Origin: Sialis fuliginosa | Lineage: Eukaryota > Arthropoda > Insecta > Megaloptera > Sialidae | Length of the DNA stretch: 64,000 bases | Direction: 5' to 3' | Assembly: GCA_961205875.1 (NCBI GenBank) | Contig: OY540809.1 | Location: 24,812,267 to 24,876,266, forward strand | Shown here: positions 35,270 through 45,681 of the stretch, piece by piece | Position numbering within the stretch: position 1 is the stretch's first letter | Layout of the letters: each line of letters starts with the position of its first letter | Program-made: the position numbers and the translations under genes | Notes under the pieces: model-generated | What the model was told of the DNA's origin: nothing | The model's input: only the letters and a program-made list of their open reading frames with translations | Databases searched by the model: none

Positions 35270-36490
35270 AAATCGTTTATATAATTTTGTTAGAAACTAT
35301 TAATTTTAAATATTTTTTAAACGGTCCTGACATTAATTTAATAAAAATTTATGGATTCATTACTTTGGAATAAATAACAAATACCAACATTTTTACTTTT
35401 TTTTTCAATTTTAAATTCTAAATTTGTTTGATACGGACCTGAGTTTACTATTTTCGTATATTTCTGAAAATTAAAGTTTTTCAAAAATATCAATTAATAT
35501 AATCCAACAACTATTTTCATTGCGCTCGTATCAATTGTAATAAGGCCCTATCAAAATAAAATAAAAAAACTATTGAATTTAATACATATCTGCAGCCAAC
35601 TTCATGCGTTATATGATACACACATACGACGTCCAAAAAACGAAGGCTTACTAATTATATGTGATATTTCAACGTGTCACCTTGGGTGGGGGGGGGGCTG
35701 TTAAAGCAAATTATTATAATACTTGACGTAAGATAAATCAGAAGTCATAAAAAGACACTTTTTTTGAAAATAATGTTTAATAAGCACTGCTGGTAAAACG
35801 TTTGGTAATTGTTGCACAGTATTATAGTGAAATATGATGCATAGAGTTACGTCTCCGTGAAATCTAATTGCCACGCTCAGTAATTCCGCCAGTGAAAATT
35901 CATGGAAAGTAAAAGTGTACATGTATAAAAATTTATATTAAAATTTATTTCGATTTTTTTTCTAAATGCGACGCATTTTAATGTATCAGGAGTACGCACA
36001 GGAAACGCGAGGTGTTATGGGTAATTAAGTATATGTTATAAAGTTTCTAAAGTATTTCGTAATTGTCGTAAAAATTAAATTAACAGAATTGTGTCTTGTC
36101 TATTTTATTTGAGTCATTCTAAAAAAACATAGCCAAAAAAATATTAATTACAAAATAATACAATTTAATTAATATTGAAAAAGACAAAATCTAAATTTAT
36201 ATTAAAAATGCGAAAGTGTGTCTGTCTGTTTGTTACCTTTTAACGGCTAAACCGCTAAAATTATCTCGATGAAATTTGGCAGGTAGATATCTAACATCCT
36301 GAGAAAGGACATAGGCTACTTTGTATCCTGAAAAATTATTAGATAAAAAAAATAGGTGTACGCACAATAGGTTAGATTAGTTTAGTGACATCTACCGTGC
36401 AAATGCGAAACTAAAACCCTGTTTTATCAACTGTCATCATAACATAAATCTGTATATAATATAAAATATTGATAGCAATTTTTTTTTCAG
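35270..36490. other. Intergenic / upstream region of SH2D4
   Basis: Includes a G-run at 35688-35697 and a reverse retroposon tail (36189-36425). An untranslated first exon and promoter of the SH2D4 gene may lie here or further upstream, but no convincing TATA/initiator pair was found. Confidence 0.4.
36189..36425 (-). repeat. Non-LTR retroposon tail, reverse, just upstream of SH2D4 exon 1
   Basis: Contains gcgaaagtgtgtctgtctgt, ttgttaccttttaacggc, gatgaaatttggcaggtag and ggacataggctactttgta, the inverse of the tail phrases at 16511-17038. It ends about 65 bp before the exon. Confidence 0.7.
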
Positions 36491-36859
36491 AGCGGCAAAA
36501 TGCTGCAACAAATTCTAAAAGACATGTGGGTGGACCCGGAGATTCTGGCGGAGTTAGACGAAGGCCAGAAGCAGACGTTGTTCTGCAAGATGCGGGAGGA
36601 ACAGGTCCGGAGATGGATGTTATGGGACACGACAGAAAACGAACGGGAGCGGAGTTTCGGTGCTGATTGTCACAAAAACATGAAGACCGGAAAACCGCGA
36701 AAGAATGTCAACTTCCTGCTAGGTCAAGATGGCGAGCCGTGGACTTGGGTAATGGGCGAGCATCCAAACGATAAGACTATAGATGAGATACTTCTTGAAG
36801 AGGCCAAAGAGATTGCGAGGAAACAGGCTGAAAAAGAAGCAGAAGAATTACGTAAAAAG
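36491..36859 (+). CDS. SH2D4: SH2D4 exon 2 of transcript or first coding exon (residues 1-120)
   Basis: Acceptor tttttttttcag precedes 36491, and ATG is at 36500 after nine untranslated bases. The donor is at 36860 (aag/gtataaa), phase 0. It encodes the conserved N-terminal domain. The acceptor shows that transcription starts in an upstream, unseen exon. Confidence 0.88.
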
Positions 36860-39800
36860 GTATAAAAAATTCTACAAAAATAATTTTACTCTAGCATTGC
36901 GGGTTTTTTTGGGCTAAAAGATTGAAATATTGCCCCATTTGTCCCTAAATAATGAGGAATAAAACTCATCGTTAATATTCTTTTCGTTTTAATTAAAACA
37001 TAGCGGGTGCACTTTTAAAAAGGTCAATTTTGTATGACTTTTTTATCATGGTAAATACCTAACAAGTAAGTAAATGGCAACCTGAAATATTTGCAAATGT
37101 GACAAGTATTTCGGAACAGAGATAATATCATATTACCTCGTTACACCATTTTAAACTTTATTGTGTATATGGGCATATTTTATTGTAATATTTAAAAATA
37201 TACTATATTAATTAAATTATTATATTTTCAGTAAAAAAAATTAAATTATTAACAAATATGCTTTTACTATACCATTTTATAAAAAATTGACATTAAAATT
37301 TTCCAAAGAATTCCATTCTGTGATTTTTAGTTTTTTATGAATCCCAGCTGTTAAATTAAATAATATATAACCCCATCCTTGGACTAAACTCTAATTATAT
37401 TCAAATTAACAGTTTTTATTGAGTTTCCGCGATTATCTTATGTAATGTTTTTTTGTCAATTGTTTAATTTGCAATTATTAATTAATCACTTTTTCTATTT
37501 TTCTTCCCAGGTCGAAGCTAATCTCAGCGACATAATCGACCTATCCGTACCAACGAGCCTAGAAGATTACTGTGAAAAAGATTCATTAGAAATAGAAGAC
37601 ACTATGGAGATATATTGCTCCGTTGATGAACTTCGCGAAAAAATTAAACCGCAACCGTTAAAAAAACTCAACCTCAATAACTACAAATACAATAACTTCC
37701 AATCAAATAACAAAAACCTAGTAACTTTTAATAATATGGTGAATTCCGAAAAGAAAGATAACATTTTAATCAATGTAAAACCTTTAAAAGTGTCGCAAAA
37801 AGTAGCGTTGTGGGAAAGAAGAGTGATGGAAGAAAGGACTTCAGAGATATTCAAGAAGATACAACGTAGACATTTAGAAGCGGCGAAGGAAGCCGAAGAG
37901 TGTGAGAAAATACAAGAACAGCATTGGAAAGAACAAGGTGACTATTATTATTATTTAATAGTTCATTAACATACGTATATGTTAATTGCCAACTTGTAGA
38001 TCTAGATTGTGAAAATATGTATATATATACAGTTATGTATAAATTGCATTCTTTATATCCATGGACATTGACATGAACTTGCTGTGTCTGAGGTTAATAT
38101 TTATAGTCAAAATTATATCGAACATGTAAGAAATATTTTCATGGTCCTTTTGATCAGATCAAAATTTGATTTGATAATTTTTTATTTAATTTATTTTAAA
38201 TATTTTTTTTTGTTTCCGAAAAAACATATTTGTAAGAAGAAAATATTTATTTCGCTATAATTAAATATCTGTTTATATTAAATATTTTTTTTTTTAGTAA
38301 TAAGAAGTTAACTAAATACAGTCTATATGATCAAAAAAAATAATTCAATTCACAATTTTTTATTTCGCAGCCATTATTTCATATCCCCCCCCCCTCCCAT
38401 CGCAAAAAGCTATCTACGCCACTGGTCGCGATGCGCATAAGAAGTATAACTTCAGCAATATTCAGTACCTACTCATTATTTTTTATTATATTAACAGTTC
38501 GATTAAAACAGAGTAATATTAAGTCAATAATTTTTTTTAGTGTCACGCAGCTGGAAAAAAATCTAAAAAATTATATATTATAAAATACCTACTATGCTAG
38601 AAAGTCACCATTTTTTTAGTAATTGTACCAAAATTAAAAGTGAGCGAAAAAATTTTTGAAAAAAAATTGTTGGAAGTTATGTCAAGTTTTCAGGTTCACC
38701 TCAATGACATCTATGACATATTAAATTTTTTATTCAAATCGGTCAACCAAATTTCCAAAATTAATTATCTTGAGGGCCTGCGTGCCTAGATTAGTTAAAC
38801 CTCTTCCTTTAACAATTCCAGAACGTAAAGCTAAAGAAGCAGAATTCAAAATTCGCGAAATCGCTAGACGTGCCCGGGAAGAACACAGGAGATGTACAGG
38901 CACCACTACCGGAGGTCTGGATACTCCGGGTGAGCTGGATCCATATAGCGACGTTCAACAACAGACAATCCAGAACGGCTCTAGGCCGCCTAGTAAACGC
39001 GCTGTCGTCGAGTGGTACATCAGCACTGAGGCGCCCAAACGTGCTGGCTTGGCCGACAACGGGCAACCTGAACCATGGTTTCACGGTAAGTTATATATTA
39101 ATACGTAAAAATGATCGTACGTTTTTTTTTTAGTATTTATTATAAAAGGAGGTGAATGAAACTTAATATCATTCGAAAAGTACTGTGCCATAGATGTGCA
39201 CAAAAAAATCATGTGTGTATGTTGCCGTTAAGGCAGGTAAAATAAAGATAACATACACACATGATTTCCCCTCTCGCTGTTTGTTTATTTCCCCTCGCAT
39301 CGTTCAATACCATAGCAATACCCACCAAGCGGCAAAAATAAATAGTTTTAGGTTTCTGCCAAACGTAGAGAATGCGTATAGAGATTTCAATTTGTCATTT
39401 CCGTTTTCTCACCTCCTTATAAAAGAGACTTTCGCGCTCTTTAAAAGTTTGTGAAGTATTTTTTTCGTCAACCCCTAGCTACACCACTGTTGTTAAGTGT
39501 CATTATTCCGAATATTAAGAAGTAAAAATAGATAATTCGTCATCCTAACATATATACTCGGATAATAACAGTTTGTCATAGGGGAATTTGAGTCATGTTT
39601 TCCTAATTGAAGAAAATATGCATACGTTATACTTTATTTATATTTTTTAAATTTCAAGTAAATCGGTGACGAGGCTAAATTAATCGTCTGATATATCTCC
39701 CCTCCCCCTTACACACGATTTTAATAATTTTGAAATGGGGCCGTTCTCTAGCTAGACTCAACCGGCAAACAACCAAGTTTCATTAATATCGGTTCAATAG

Positions 39801-42253
39801 TTCATGAGTTATACGTCTGACAAATATTCAGGGGACAGACACAGAACGAAAAGTTAATTGCTTTCTCGCCATATCGAAGATTACGGGAAGCTTTGTGATC
39901 GTTTTAAAACAAAATAAAAAATTGTTTTCAGATTTCAAAATTTTAAATCGATATTTCCGTTTCAGGTCAAAACAAACACTTTTCGTTCCATGTCTGTCTG
40001 TCCGTGTGTATGTCTGTCTGTCCCCTGAATCCTTGTCACACGTATAACTCATGAACCACTGAATCGATATGAATTAAACTTGGTTGGTTGGTTTAATCTG
40101 GCTTGGCAACGGTGCCATTTCAAAATCATCAAAATCGTGTGTAAGGGAGAAAGGGTGACATCCCAAAATATTATTTTTTTCAAGATATCTCAAGAACAAT
40201 GCATGTTACGTGAAAATTTTATAGAATCTTTTTTGTAGAGCATTCAATTTTGTATAATATGAGTCACCACAACGCAACGTTTATTGTGAGATATTCCTTT
40301 ACAAAGATTTATTTCAATTTTCTTTTAAAAATCGTCATTTTTTTTAATTGCTTTTTACTTTGACATATTAAATGTCTTGATGTTTTAAATGTTATTTTGA
40401 CATTTTTAATGTCATTTTGATGTTTGCATAGCAGAAAAATTTAGATTTATATTGTCAAAAATTTAAAATATACAAACAAATATTCAGTTTATGAGAATAC
40501 TTTTTCGATGCTTATTTAAATTGTTCAATAATTAACTACCTTTTGTGAATTTAGCACGAGGAAGCACTGTGCATTTACTTGGCAGATGTTTTTTAATAAC
40601 AACTATTACCTACTATAATTACTCATAACATATTAAAAATTCCCACGATTCTCGCTAGTCAATATAATTAAGAATCCAACATTTTCCAGGTCTTATCGAT
40701 CGGCAAGAAGCAGAGAAGCTGTTATCAGAGCAGAAAGAAGGTAGTTTTCTGGTGCGCATATCGGAACGGATTTGGGGTTACGCCATCAGCTATCGCGCTG
40801 TAGACAGATGTAAACATTACTTGGTAGATGCGTCAGATGTGCATTATCAATTCCTGGGTGCAAATCAGATATCTCACGATACTTTAGGTAAAAAATGCAA
40901 TGATTTAAATAAATTAAAGGAAAGCCACTTTGACGGGTCAAAAAATTGTTAGTGTTTGGGAATTTTTTTCACAGGTATAACTAATTATTTTAGGATCGGT
41001 AGATTTTACATTTTATCAAGTAGGTATATATTCAACTTATTCAATACCAATTTTTATTGAAAAATATTAAAAATTTACAAAGTTATGAACCTCGATGTGA
41101 CGACCAAAAAAATAAATTCCTCTCTATTGTTCCATCGAAATTTTGGTGAAGGGTTATCGAAATAAAATTAAAATATATATATGAATTTTAGCTGGTTTTT
41201 TTTCACAAAATAGTGCCAGTTTGATTTTTTATTCAAACGGTCTTAAAAAATAGTAATTATCAAATTTTAAAAAATCGGCTACAAGTGGAGTCATATTAAC
41301 GAATTTGTTTTTAAATAAGGAACTGAAAAGAAAAATTATTTTTTTTATAAACTTGTTCTAGGCATCAGAGAGAGTACGTAACTGAAATCTTTACATTGTC
41401 AGGATATTTATAAACAACTTTTTTGCGTTTTTGTTTTTCGTTTTTTTTCCAAAATTGCTATTTTCTTACTCAATATTATTGATTTTAGCGTATACAATTT
41501 TTTTCTGCATTTATTTTGAAAGTAAATAACAAAAATAATTAAAACATTTTATTTGCTAAAATCAATAATATTGAAGAAAAAATAATAATTTTGGAAAAAA
41601 CCCAAAAACATAAATACAAAAAATTAAGTTTTTAAAACACTGCGATTACAAAAATTACAAAAAAATTTCTTTGAGTAATCGTTGGAACAAAGTCGAAAAA
41701 AGTCGCTTGCGTTTAAAGTTCTCACTAAATTGACTGTAAGACCCCTTACACACTAGCGACTTAGCAGCACGACTTTTAGCAGCGTAACTATCGCGTACAT
41801 TCATTTTACATTGTTTTATATGTAAATCTCAAAACCCATACACACTGGCGATAGTCGCGTTGCATACAATAGCATGCCATGACGTGAAAGTTGCGCTACT
41901 AAAAGTCCCTAGTGTGAAAGGGGAATAACTCACAATCAATCAATTTTCGGAATTTTAACTTTTTTTTTTTTAATTTTTTTTAATATGTATTATATTTTTT
42001 TTAAATACAAAAATTCGATTTTTTTGAACTGTCAGTGGCTTATCCCCTTAACATAGTTAAGACTAGTTAAGAGAGATATATAAAATAATATTTTGTTTTT
42101 AGATAAATAAGTTTAATCTTTATTTGATTTTCAGGAGATCTTATTCAGTACCATGGACAACACATAATAACAGAACTAGGCGAGGAATTGCTGAAATTCC
42201 CTTGTCCAAGAAATTCTCAAACGAATTTAAACGTCTTAAGCCAAATTAGATAA
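36500..42253 (+). CDS. SH2D4: SH2 domain-containing protein 4-like adaptor (SH2D4A/B family), five coding exons
   Basis: Predicted 455-residue cytoplasmic adaptor; joined exons 36500-36859, 37511-37937, 38822-39085, 40690-40887 and 42135-42253 keep one frame. The N-terminus ([20 protein letters not shown] ... [10 protein letters not shown] ... [12 protein letters not shown]) matches the conserved front of vertebrate SH2D4A/B. The middle is charged, probably coiled coil ([19 protein letters not shown] and [13 protein letters not shown]). The C-terminal SH2 domain (about 348-440) has WFHG, the phosphotyrosine-binding arginine in GSFLVRIS (Arg373) and HY after CK (His393). In this family the SH2 domain binds phosphotyrosine proteins in receptor signalling; no enzyme domain is present. 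The start is chosen because it gives the family N-terminus just after a splice acceptor. Size is close to the human protein. An upstream non-coding exon is likely. Confidence 0.9.
36860..37510 (+). other. SH2D4 intron 1
   Basis: 651 bp, AT-rich, with GT and AG ends and a good polypyrimidine tract (ctatttttcttcccag). No repeat or gene is recognised inside. Confidence 0.75.
37511..37937 (+). CDS. SH2D4: SH2D4 coding exon 2 (residues 121-263)
   Basis: Starts [12 protein letters not shown] and ends HWKEQ plus one base (phase 1) before the donor g/gtgac. It encodes a low-complexity Asn/Lys-rich stretch ([17 protein letters not shown]) followed by an acidic/basic helical segment. Open frame continues past the donor for 10 codons by chance. 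Confidence 0.85.
37938..38821 (+). other. SH2D4 intron 2
   Basis: 884 bp, AT-rich, with a C-run at 38386-38397. Repeat-like text is present (ctatctacgccactggtcgc). No gene inside. Confidence 0.65.
38822..39085 (+). CDS. SH2D4: SH2D4 coding exon 3 (residues 263-351)
   Basis: The acceptor cctttaacaattccag gives the join [21 protein letters not shown], in phase and close to the vertebrate helical region. An alternative AG at 38793-38794 would also be in phase and add nine residues, but it lacks a pyrimidine tract. The exon ends PEPWFHG, the start of the SH2 fold; donor g/gtaagt, phase 1. Confidence 0.82.
39090..39430 (+). mobile_element. Helitron-like repeat, copy 3, abutting the exon 3 donor
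   Basis: gttatatattaatacg corresponds to the 5' terminus TCTATATATTAATACG seen at 21323. It continues agtatttattataaaagga, gtactgtgccatagatgtg, ccgttaaggcaggtaaaat and ctctcgctgtttgtttattt. Confidence 0.5.
39690..40490. repeat. Dispersed repeat family R1, fragments in both orientations
   Basis: 39690-39900 runs forward (cacacgattttaataattt, tcatgagttatacg, gaaagctttgtg-type text). 39880-40490 is the most complete reverse copy (cctgaatccttgtcacacg, cttggttggttgg, cccaaaatatt, aagatttatttcaatttt). The two form a head-to-head pair. Confidence 0.65.
40690..40887 (+). CDS. SH2D4: SH2D4 coding exon 4 (residues 351-417, core of SH2 domain)
   Basis: Encodes [35 protein letters not shown] and [20 protein letters not shown]. 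It contains the FLVR arginine and the betaD histidine. Phase 1 in and out, donor actttag/gtaaaa. Confidence 0.92.
40888..42134 (+). other. SH2D4 intron 4
   Basis: 1,247 bp with a loose inverted repeat (about 41445-41485 against 41555-41600, caatattattgattttag) and the MITE 41740-41925. The acceptor is gattttcag at 42126-42134. Confidence 0.7.
41740..41925. mobile_element. MITE, 186 bp, TAA duplication (Harbinger-like)
   Basis: GACCCCTTACACACTAGCGAC at the left is mirrored by ctagtgtgaaaggggaa at the right; both ends are followed by TAA (41737-41739 and 41926-41928). Internal cacactggcgatagtcgcg and ctaaaagtccct echo the ends. Confidence 0.7.
42135..42253 (+). CDS. SH2D4: SH2D4 last coding exon (residues 417-455)
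   Basis: Encodes [20 protein letters not shown] then [10 protein letters not shown] to LSQIR and the stop TAA at 42251-42253. The end of an SH2 domain (LIQYH ... GEELLKFPC) resembles the vertebrate C-terminus (GKELL-YPC). Confidence 0.9.
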
Positions 42254-42366
42254 ATTAATTATAGTTATATCGAAAACAACGCTGCTATTATATTTTTTTA
42301 TGATCATTTGAGAAACAATATTGTTATTTTACTCGCCAGTGCTAAAAAACGTTTTTAGAAGAAACA

Positions 42367-42372
42367 AATAAA
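42367..42372 (+). terminator. Poly(A) signal of SH2D4
   Basis: AATAAA 114 nt after the stop codon; a second AATAAA lies at 42437-42442. Confidence 0.65.
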
Positions 42373-42691
42373 GCATTTGCTACTTAGTTTAAATAATTTC
42401 TTTATTAACTAAAAGAAATGTTAATATTCTAATTCAAATAAAGCTTATGATTTATTGCAACAGCTATAATTTTTGTTTCTCAAATGTTAGGATTCTCTTG
42501 TGAACATAAATTTAATATTGTGATAAAATTAAAATTTTTAACTTTGACATTTTAGTGTAAATATTTCATTAATTATTATAATTGACTACATACAATGGAA
42601 CCTCGTTAGTACGTTTTGCTTTAGTACGTTTTTCGCCATAGTACGTTATTTTCTTTAGGGCCCAGCATTCTCTCATAAGACCCCATGTTAA

Positions 42692-43618
42692 CCAGACAGA
42701 AACCAAGTGGACATTTATGTATAAGTATTTATTATAACTCGAGGTGTACCGGAACTCACGATGTAGATTTAAAGTGAATATTTTAACGTCACTACTATTA
42801 TATTATTTTTATATTATATTATTATATATTATTATATAAATGTAATTACATTCGATCGAAAACAACGTATACTATACAAATAATTTAACGAAATTATAGC
42901 TATACAAATAGTTTTACGAAGCTGTAAAAATTGCAGAATATGTATAAAACATAATTTTTATAATTTAATATATTTTCTTAAATAAATACCATATAGAACA
43001 ATGTTATATTAATTTAAGATAATATTCTATGTATTTATATTTAAAATATAATAGTAGTGACGTTAGACGTGAATTCCGGCCGAAATTTATAACACTAATG
43101 ACTACGGGGGTGCTTGTAGACCCCCACTTAAATGTTTTTGTTTATTTGATCATTTAACCTGAAATATAACTTTTATTTTAATCTGAACAAATAAAAAACA
43201 GTTATTTAAAAAAGAAAAGTAAATCTTAAACATAATAATAATATAAAGTTTTTGAAAAGTCTATAGCTGATGTATTTCGCAAATATTATTCATATGCTTC
43301 AAACACATTTTTTTGAAACATTTGTTGCAAAAATTTTGGTTTTTATATCTTAACATCGTGGGCAAACAGTGCGTGGAGATTTAGATGCAAACTGAATGGG
43401 TTCTTTTTTTCTACTTTTAAACCAATATTTTTTGCAGTTTTCGTGCGTATTTCTTTTGGAAGAAGTGCTTACTTTGTAACAAAGTAAGTGACAAATAAGT
43501 AGAGTTATTCCAGGAAGGTACTAAATATTTCACATCTGTAACCAATCACAGTGCATAACAGCACGTGGTTATTTAGTAGTGGGGGTCTGATAGACCCCTG
43601 CACGTGGTTTCTACGGAG
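42692..43618 (-). mobile_element. piggyBac-like transposon remnant, 927 bp, nested
   Basis: Inserted at TTAA (42688-42691); the right-hand copy reads tgaa, one base off. Ends share ccag-agaaaccaagtgg and the inverse ccacgtgg-type words, and subterminal ctgatagacccctgcacg / gtgcttgtagaccccc are inverted echoes. The interior encodes only a C-terminal transposase fragment on minus. Most of the catalytic region is gone. Confidence 0.6.
43264..43400 (-). pseudogene. piggyBac-type C-terminal cysteine-rich fragment
   Basis: On minus, SPRTVCPRC is followed, after a stop and a frame change, by CNKCFKKMCLKHMNNICEIHQ. The C-x2-C ... C-x2-C-x4-C-x2-H ... C spacing fits the C-terminal cysteine-rich domain of piggyBac-like transposases. 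It is frameshifted and truncated. Confidence 0.5.
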
Positions 43619-43784
43619 TGAAAATATTTCGTTAGTACGTGTTTTCTCTCCAGTCCCTTCAAAATCGTACTAGCGAGGTTCTACTGTGTATTCATAAATA
43701 CATATAACGATGTAACGTCTATATAATAAAATATATGTTTATTTTTAATTCGTCTATTTTTTACATTTAACAAATAGTCCTCGG

Positions 43785-44332
43785 TCCCGGCTTTAAATTT
43801 TGAAATAAAAAATACCCCTCTGAAACTTCGTGAGTGGATTCATTTTGGCGTAACCTACAACGTTTTATTTTCGAAAATTCTGATTTGATATAGCATGCGT
43901 CAAACATGTCAATTTAACGATAGTTATAAAAAATTTACGAATAACCCTTTCTTTTTTACTTGAATTACAAGATTTTATAATGCAAATATCGGGAAATATA
44001 TTGACCTACAAAAATATTGGGGCATTTAGCGAGACCTACACCCTCAACATGTCAAATTCATGATGTTATGTAATTTATAAATAACCGACTGATTTTTGTA
44101 CAATTGCTAGATAAATAATAGTAAAATTTTATGGTTATACTGGCCTACAAAAATCAAGGGTCTTTTGATACCTACGCCCTAAACATGTTTGACGCATGCC
44201 ACATCAAAAACGCCCCAATTCTCAGAATTTTCGAAGGTAAAAAAGTTTTAGGTTACGCCAAAGTGAATCCACTCACGAAGTTTCAGAGGAGTATTTTTTA
44301 TTTCAAAATTTAAAACCGAGACCGATAACTAA
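43785..44332. mobile_element. Inverted-repeat element, about 548 bp
   Basis: ggtcccggctttaaatttt at the left is mirrored by aaaatttaaaaccgagacc at the right. Arms of about 135 bp share tctgaaacttcgtgagtgg, tggcgtaacct and gcatgcgtcaaacatgt in inverse. A partial copy lies at 6515-6870. A short frame across the right arm (44131-44313) is chance. Confidence 0.7.
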
Positions 44333-45640
44333 AATTTACAGCCAGTTATTTACATTACAACTACATATGGGTGACTGGGAGGACCGAGAAGTACCCTAGG
44401 TAATCAAGGTAATTCAGTTAGAGGTATATTTCGACCACAGGTATGACAGGTAGAGTCGCATGCAAGATTGGTCGACCAGTTTTCATTGAAATTCATTTAT
44501 CAGAAACATAGTAGGCTCTTCCCATTTGATTATTATAATATTTAAATCATTTCTCTATGTACCAAACAAAGACAGATATATTGAAACTCATTTGCTAGAT
44601 AAAGAAGTACTCTTCCGTAGCTAAAAAAAACGTTCTGACATAACAAAAAATAAAATACAATTATAAATAGGATTGTATCAATGTATTTTATTGCTTTTCT
44701 TTCAGTAAATTAAATGAATTTTTTAATAATATTTTTTCTCATTTTTTCTCGATATGCTCGCGCCCCCCTTTTAGTTTTATCACGCCCCCATGAAAAAATT
44801 CAATTGTTTTCCTATCAAAATTACACTTTATTCTGTTTCCAACGCCAACGTTTAGAGATACCCGTGTACAGATACGATTTTCGCAAGAATACACGTACAA
44901 GTTCCTTTTGACCTTGAAATGACCTCAAAACATGACATTTGAACTTATCAATCTACATATCCTATTGTAGAATTTCCCGTTCTTTCCGAATCCGGGGTCG
45001 AAAATAGGCATTTCCATTTGAAAAATTATAGTTAGCCTTCAAATAACCTCTACGGTCAAGGTCAAGGTCAAATTCAAGGTCATGGTCGTACGTCCCCCTC
45101 CTTGCCCAACAACTTAAAAAATATAAATAAATATAAATATATATAAAACTTTTTTTATTATTTCGTTTACCGGTCGAGTTATTTTCCATTAAAGGTTAAA
45201 ATGGTCCACCCGGTAGAAATTTAAATGTTAATAAATAAATAAATTAATTGTAACTTACCTGTATCGTATATTTTAATTTGTAGAAAAACTTCAAAAAATA
45301 TATTCATTGTGAAAATTAAAGCTCTTTTATATTTGAAATAATATCCATTAGTAGGTAATCCTCTTCATTAATAATTTTTAGAATATTGTTTTACAATCTT
45401 ATCTTCTTTTTAAATGTTTTATTTTACTAATATTATTGTAAAATATCATTTTTTTTTATATTATACAATTCATTAAAAAAGTTAAAGAAGTATTAGTTTT
45501 GTAAAATTAATATTTGTATCTATACTTCCGATAGATCTGGACATCGATTTAAAATAACATGCCAACCCAAATTGCACCGCGGACCGCATTGACGACCTAA
45601 AATTTTTCGAGGGCCGCACATAAATAAAAAATTTTGTAAA
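44333..45640. other. Intergenic with old repeat containing TCAAGGTCA motifs
   Basis: 44740-45120 is repeat-like text with gaccttgaaatgacctc (44910) and tcaaggtcaaggtcaaattc (45056). No exon recognised. 45545-45630 (ccgcggaccgcattgacg ... gagggccgcac) resembles hAT-derived text. Confidence 0.45.
45056..45087 (+). promoter_or_regulatory. Cluster of TCAAGGTCA nuclear-receptor-type half-sites
   Basis: Three AAGGTCA words within about 30 bp, two overlapping, with the extended monomer form TCAAGGTCA recognised by FTZ-F1-type receptors. An inverse copy (TGACCTTGA) lies at about 44909. Location inside repeat-like DNA makes a regulatory role doubtful. Confidence 0.25.
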
Positions 45641-45646
45641 AAAAAT

Positions 45647-45681
45647 TTAGGTTAGGTTAGGTTAGGTTAGGTTAGGTTAGG
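45647..45681 (+). repeat. Interstitial (TTAGG)7
   Basis: Seven perfect tandem TTAGG units, the canonical insect telomere repeat, followed by tttagg. Short and isolated, so interstitial and not a telomere. Confidence 0.9.

Larger units (their letters stand above)
39086..40689 (+). other. SH2D4 intron 3, filled with repeats
   Basis: 1,604 bp. A Helitron-like repeat starts about four bases inside the donor (39090), followed by family R1 copies in both orientations (39690-40490). The acceptor is acattttccag at 40679-40689. Confidence 0.75.
42593..43686. mobile_element. pogo/Tigger-like MITE copy 2, interrupted by a piggyBac-like element
   Basis: Left part CAATGGAACCTCGTTAGTACG to ccccatgttaa; right part aaaatatttcgttagtacgt to cgaggttctactg. 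The two halves together match the uninterrupted copy 13371-13521, including agcattctctcataagacc and ccagtcccttcaaaa. TA precedes the left end. Confidence 0.7.

Noticed and set aside
37938-37969. Read-through of SH2D4 exon 2 to the stop at 37967
   Set aside because: The extra codons (DYYYYLIVH) follow a good donor site and would remove the SH2 domain. A spliced join keeps frame and homology.
38770-38821. Extension of SH2D4 exon 3 upstream through the open frame
   Set aside because: The segment 38795-38821 could be included with an in-phase AG at 38793-38794, but the AG at 38820-38821 has a proper pyrimidine tract and restores the expected helical sequence ([11 protein letters not shown]).
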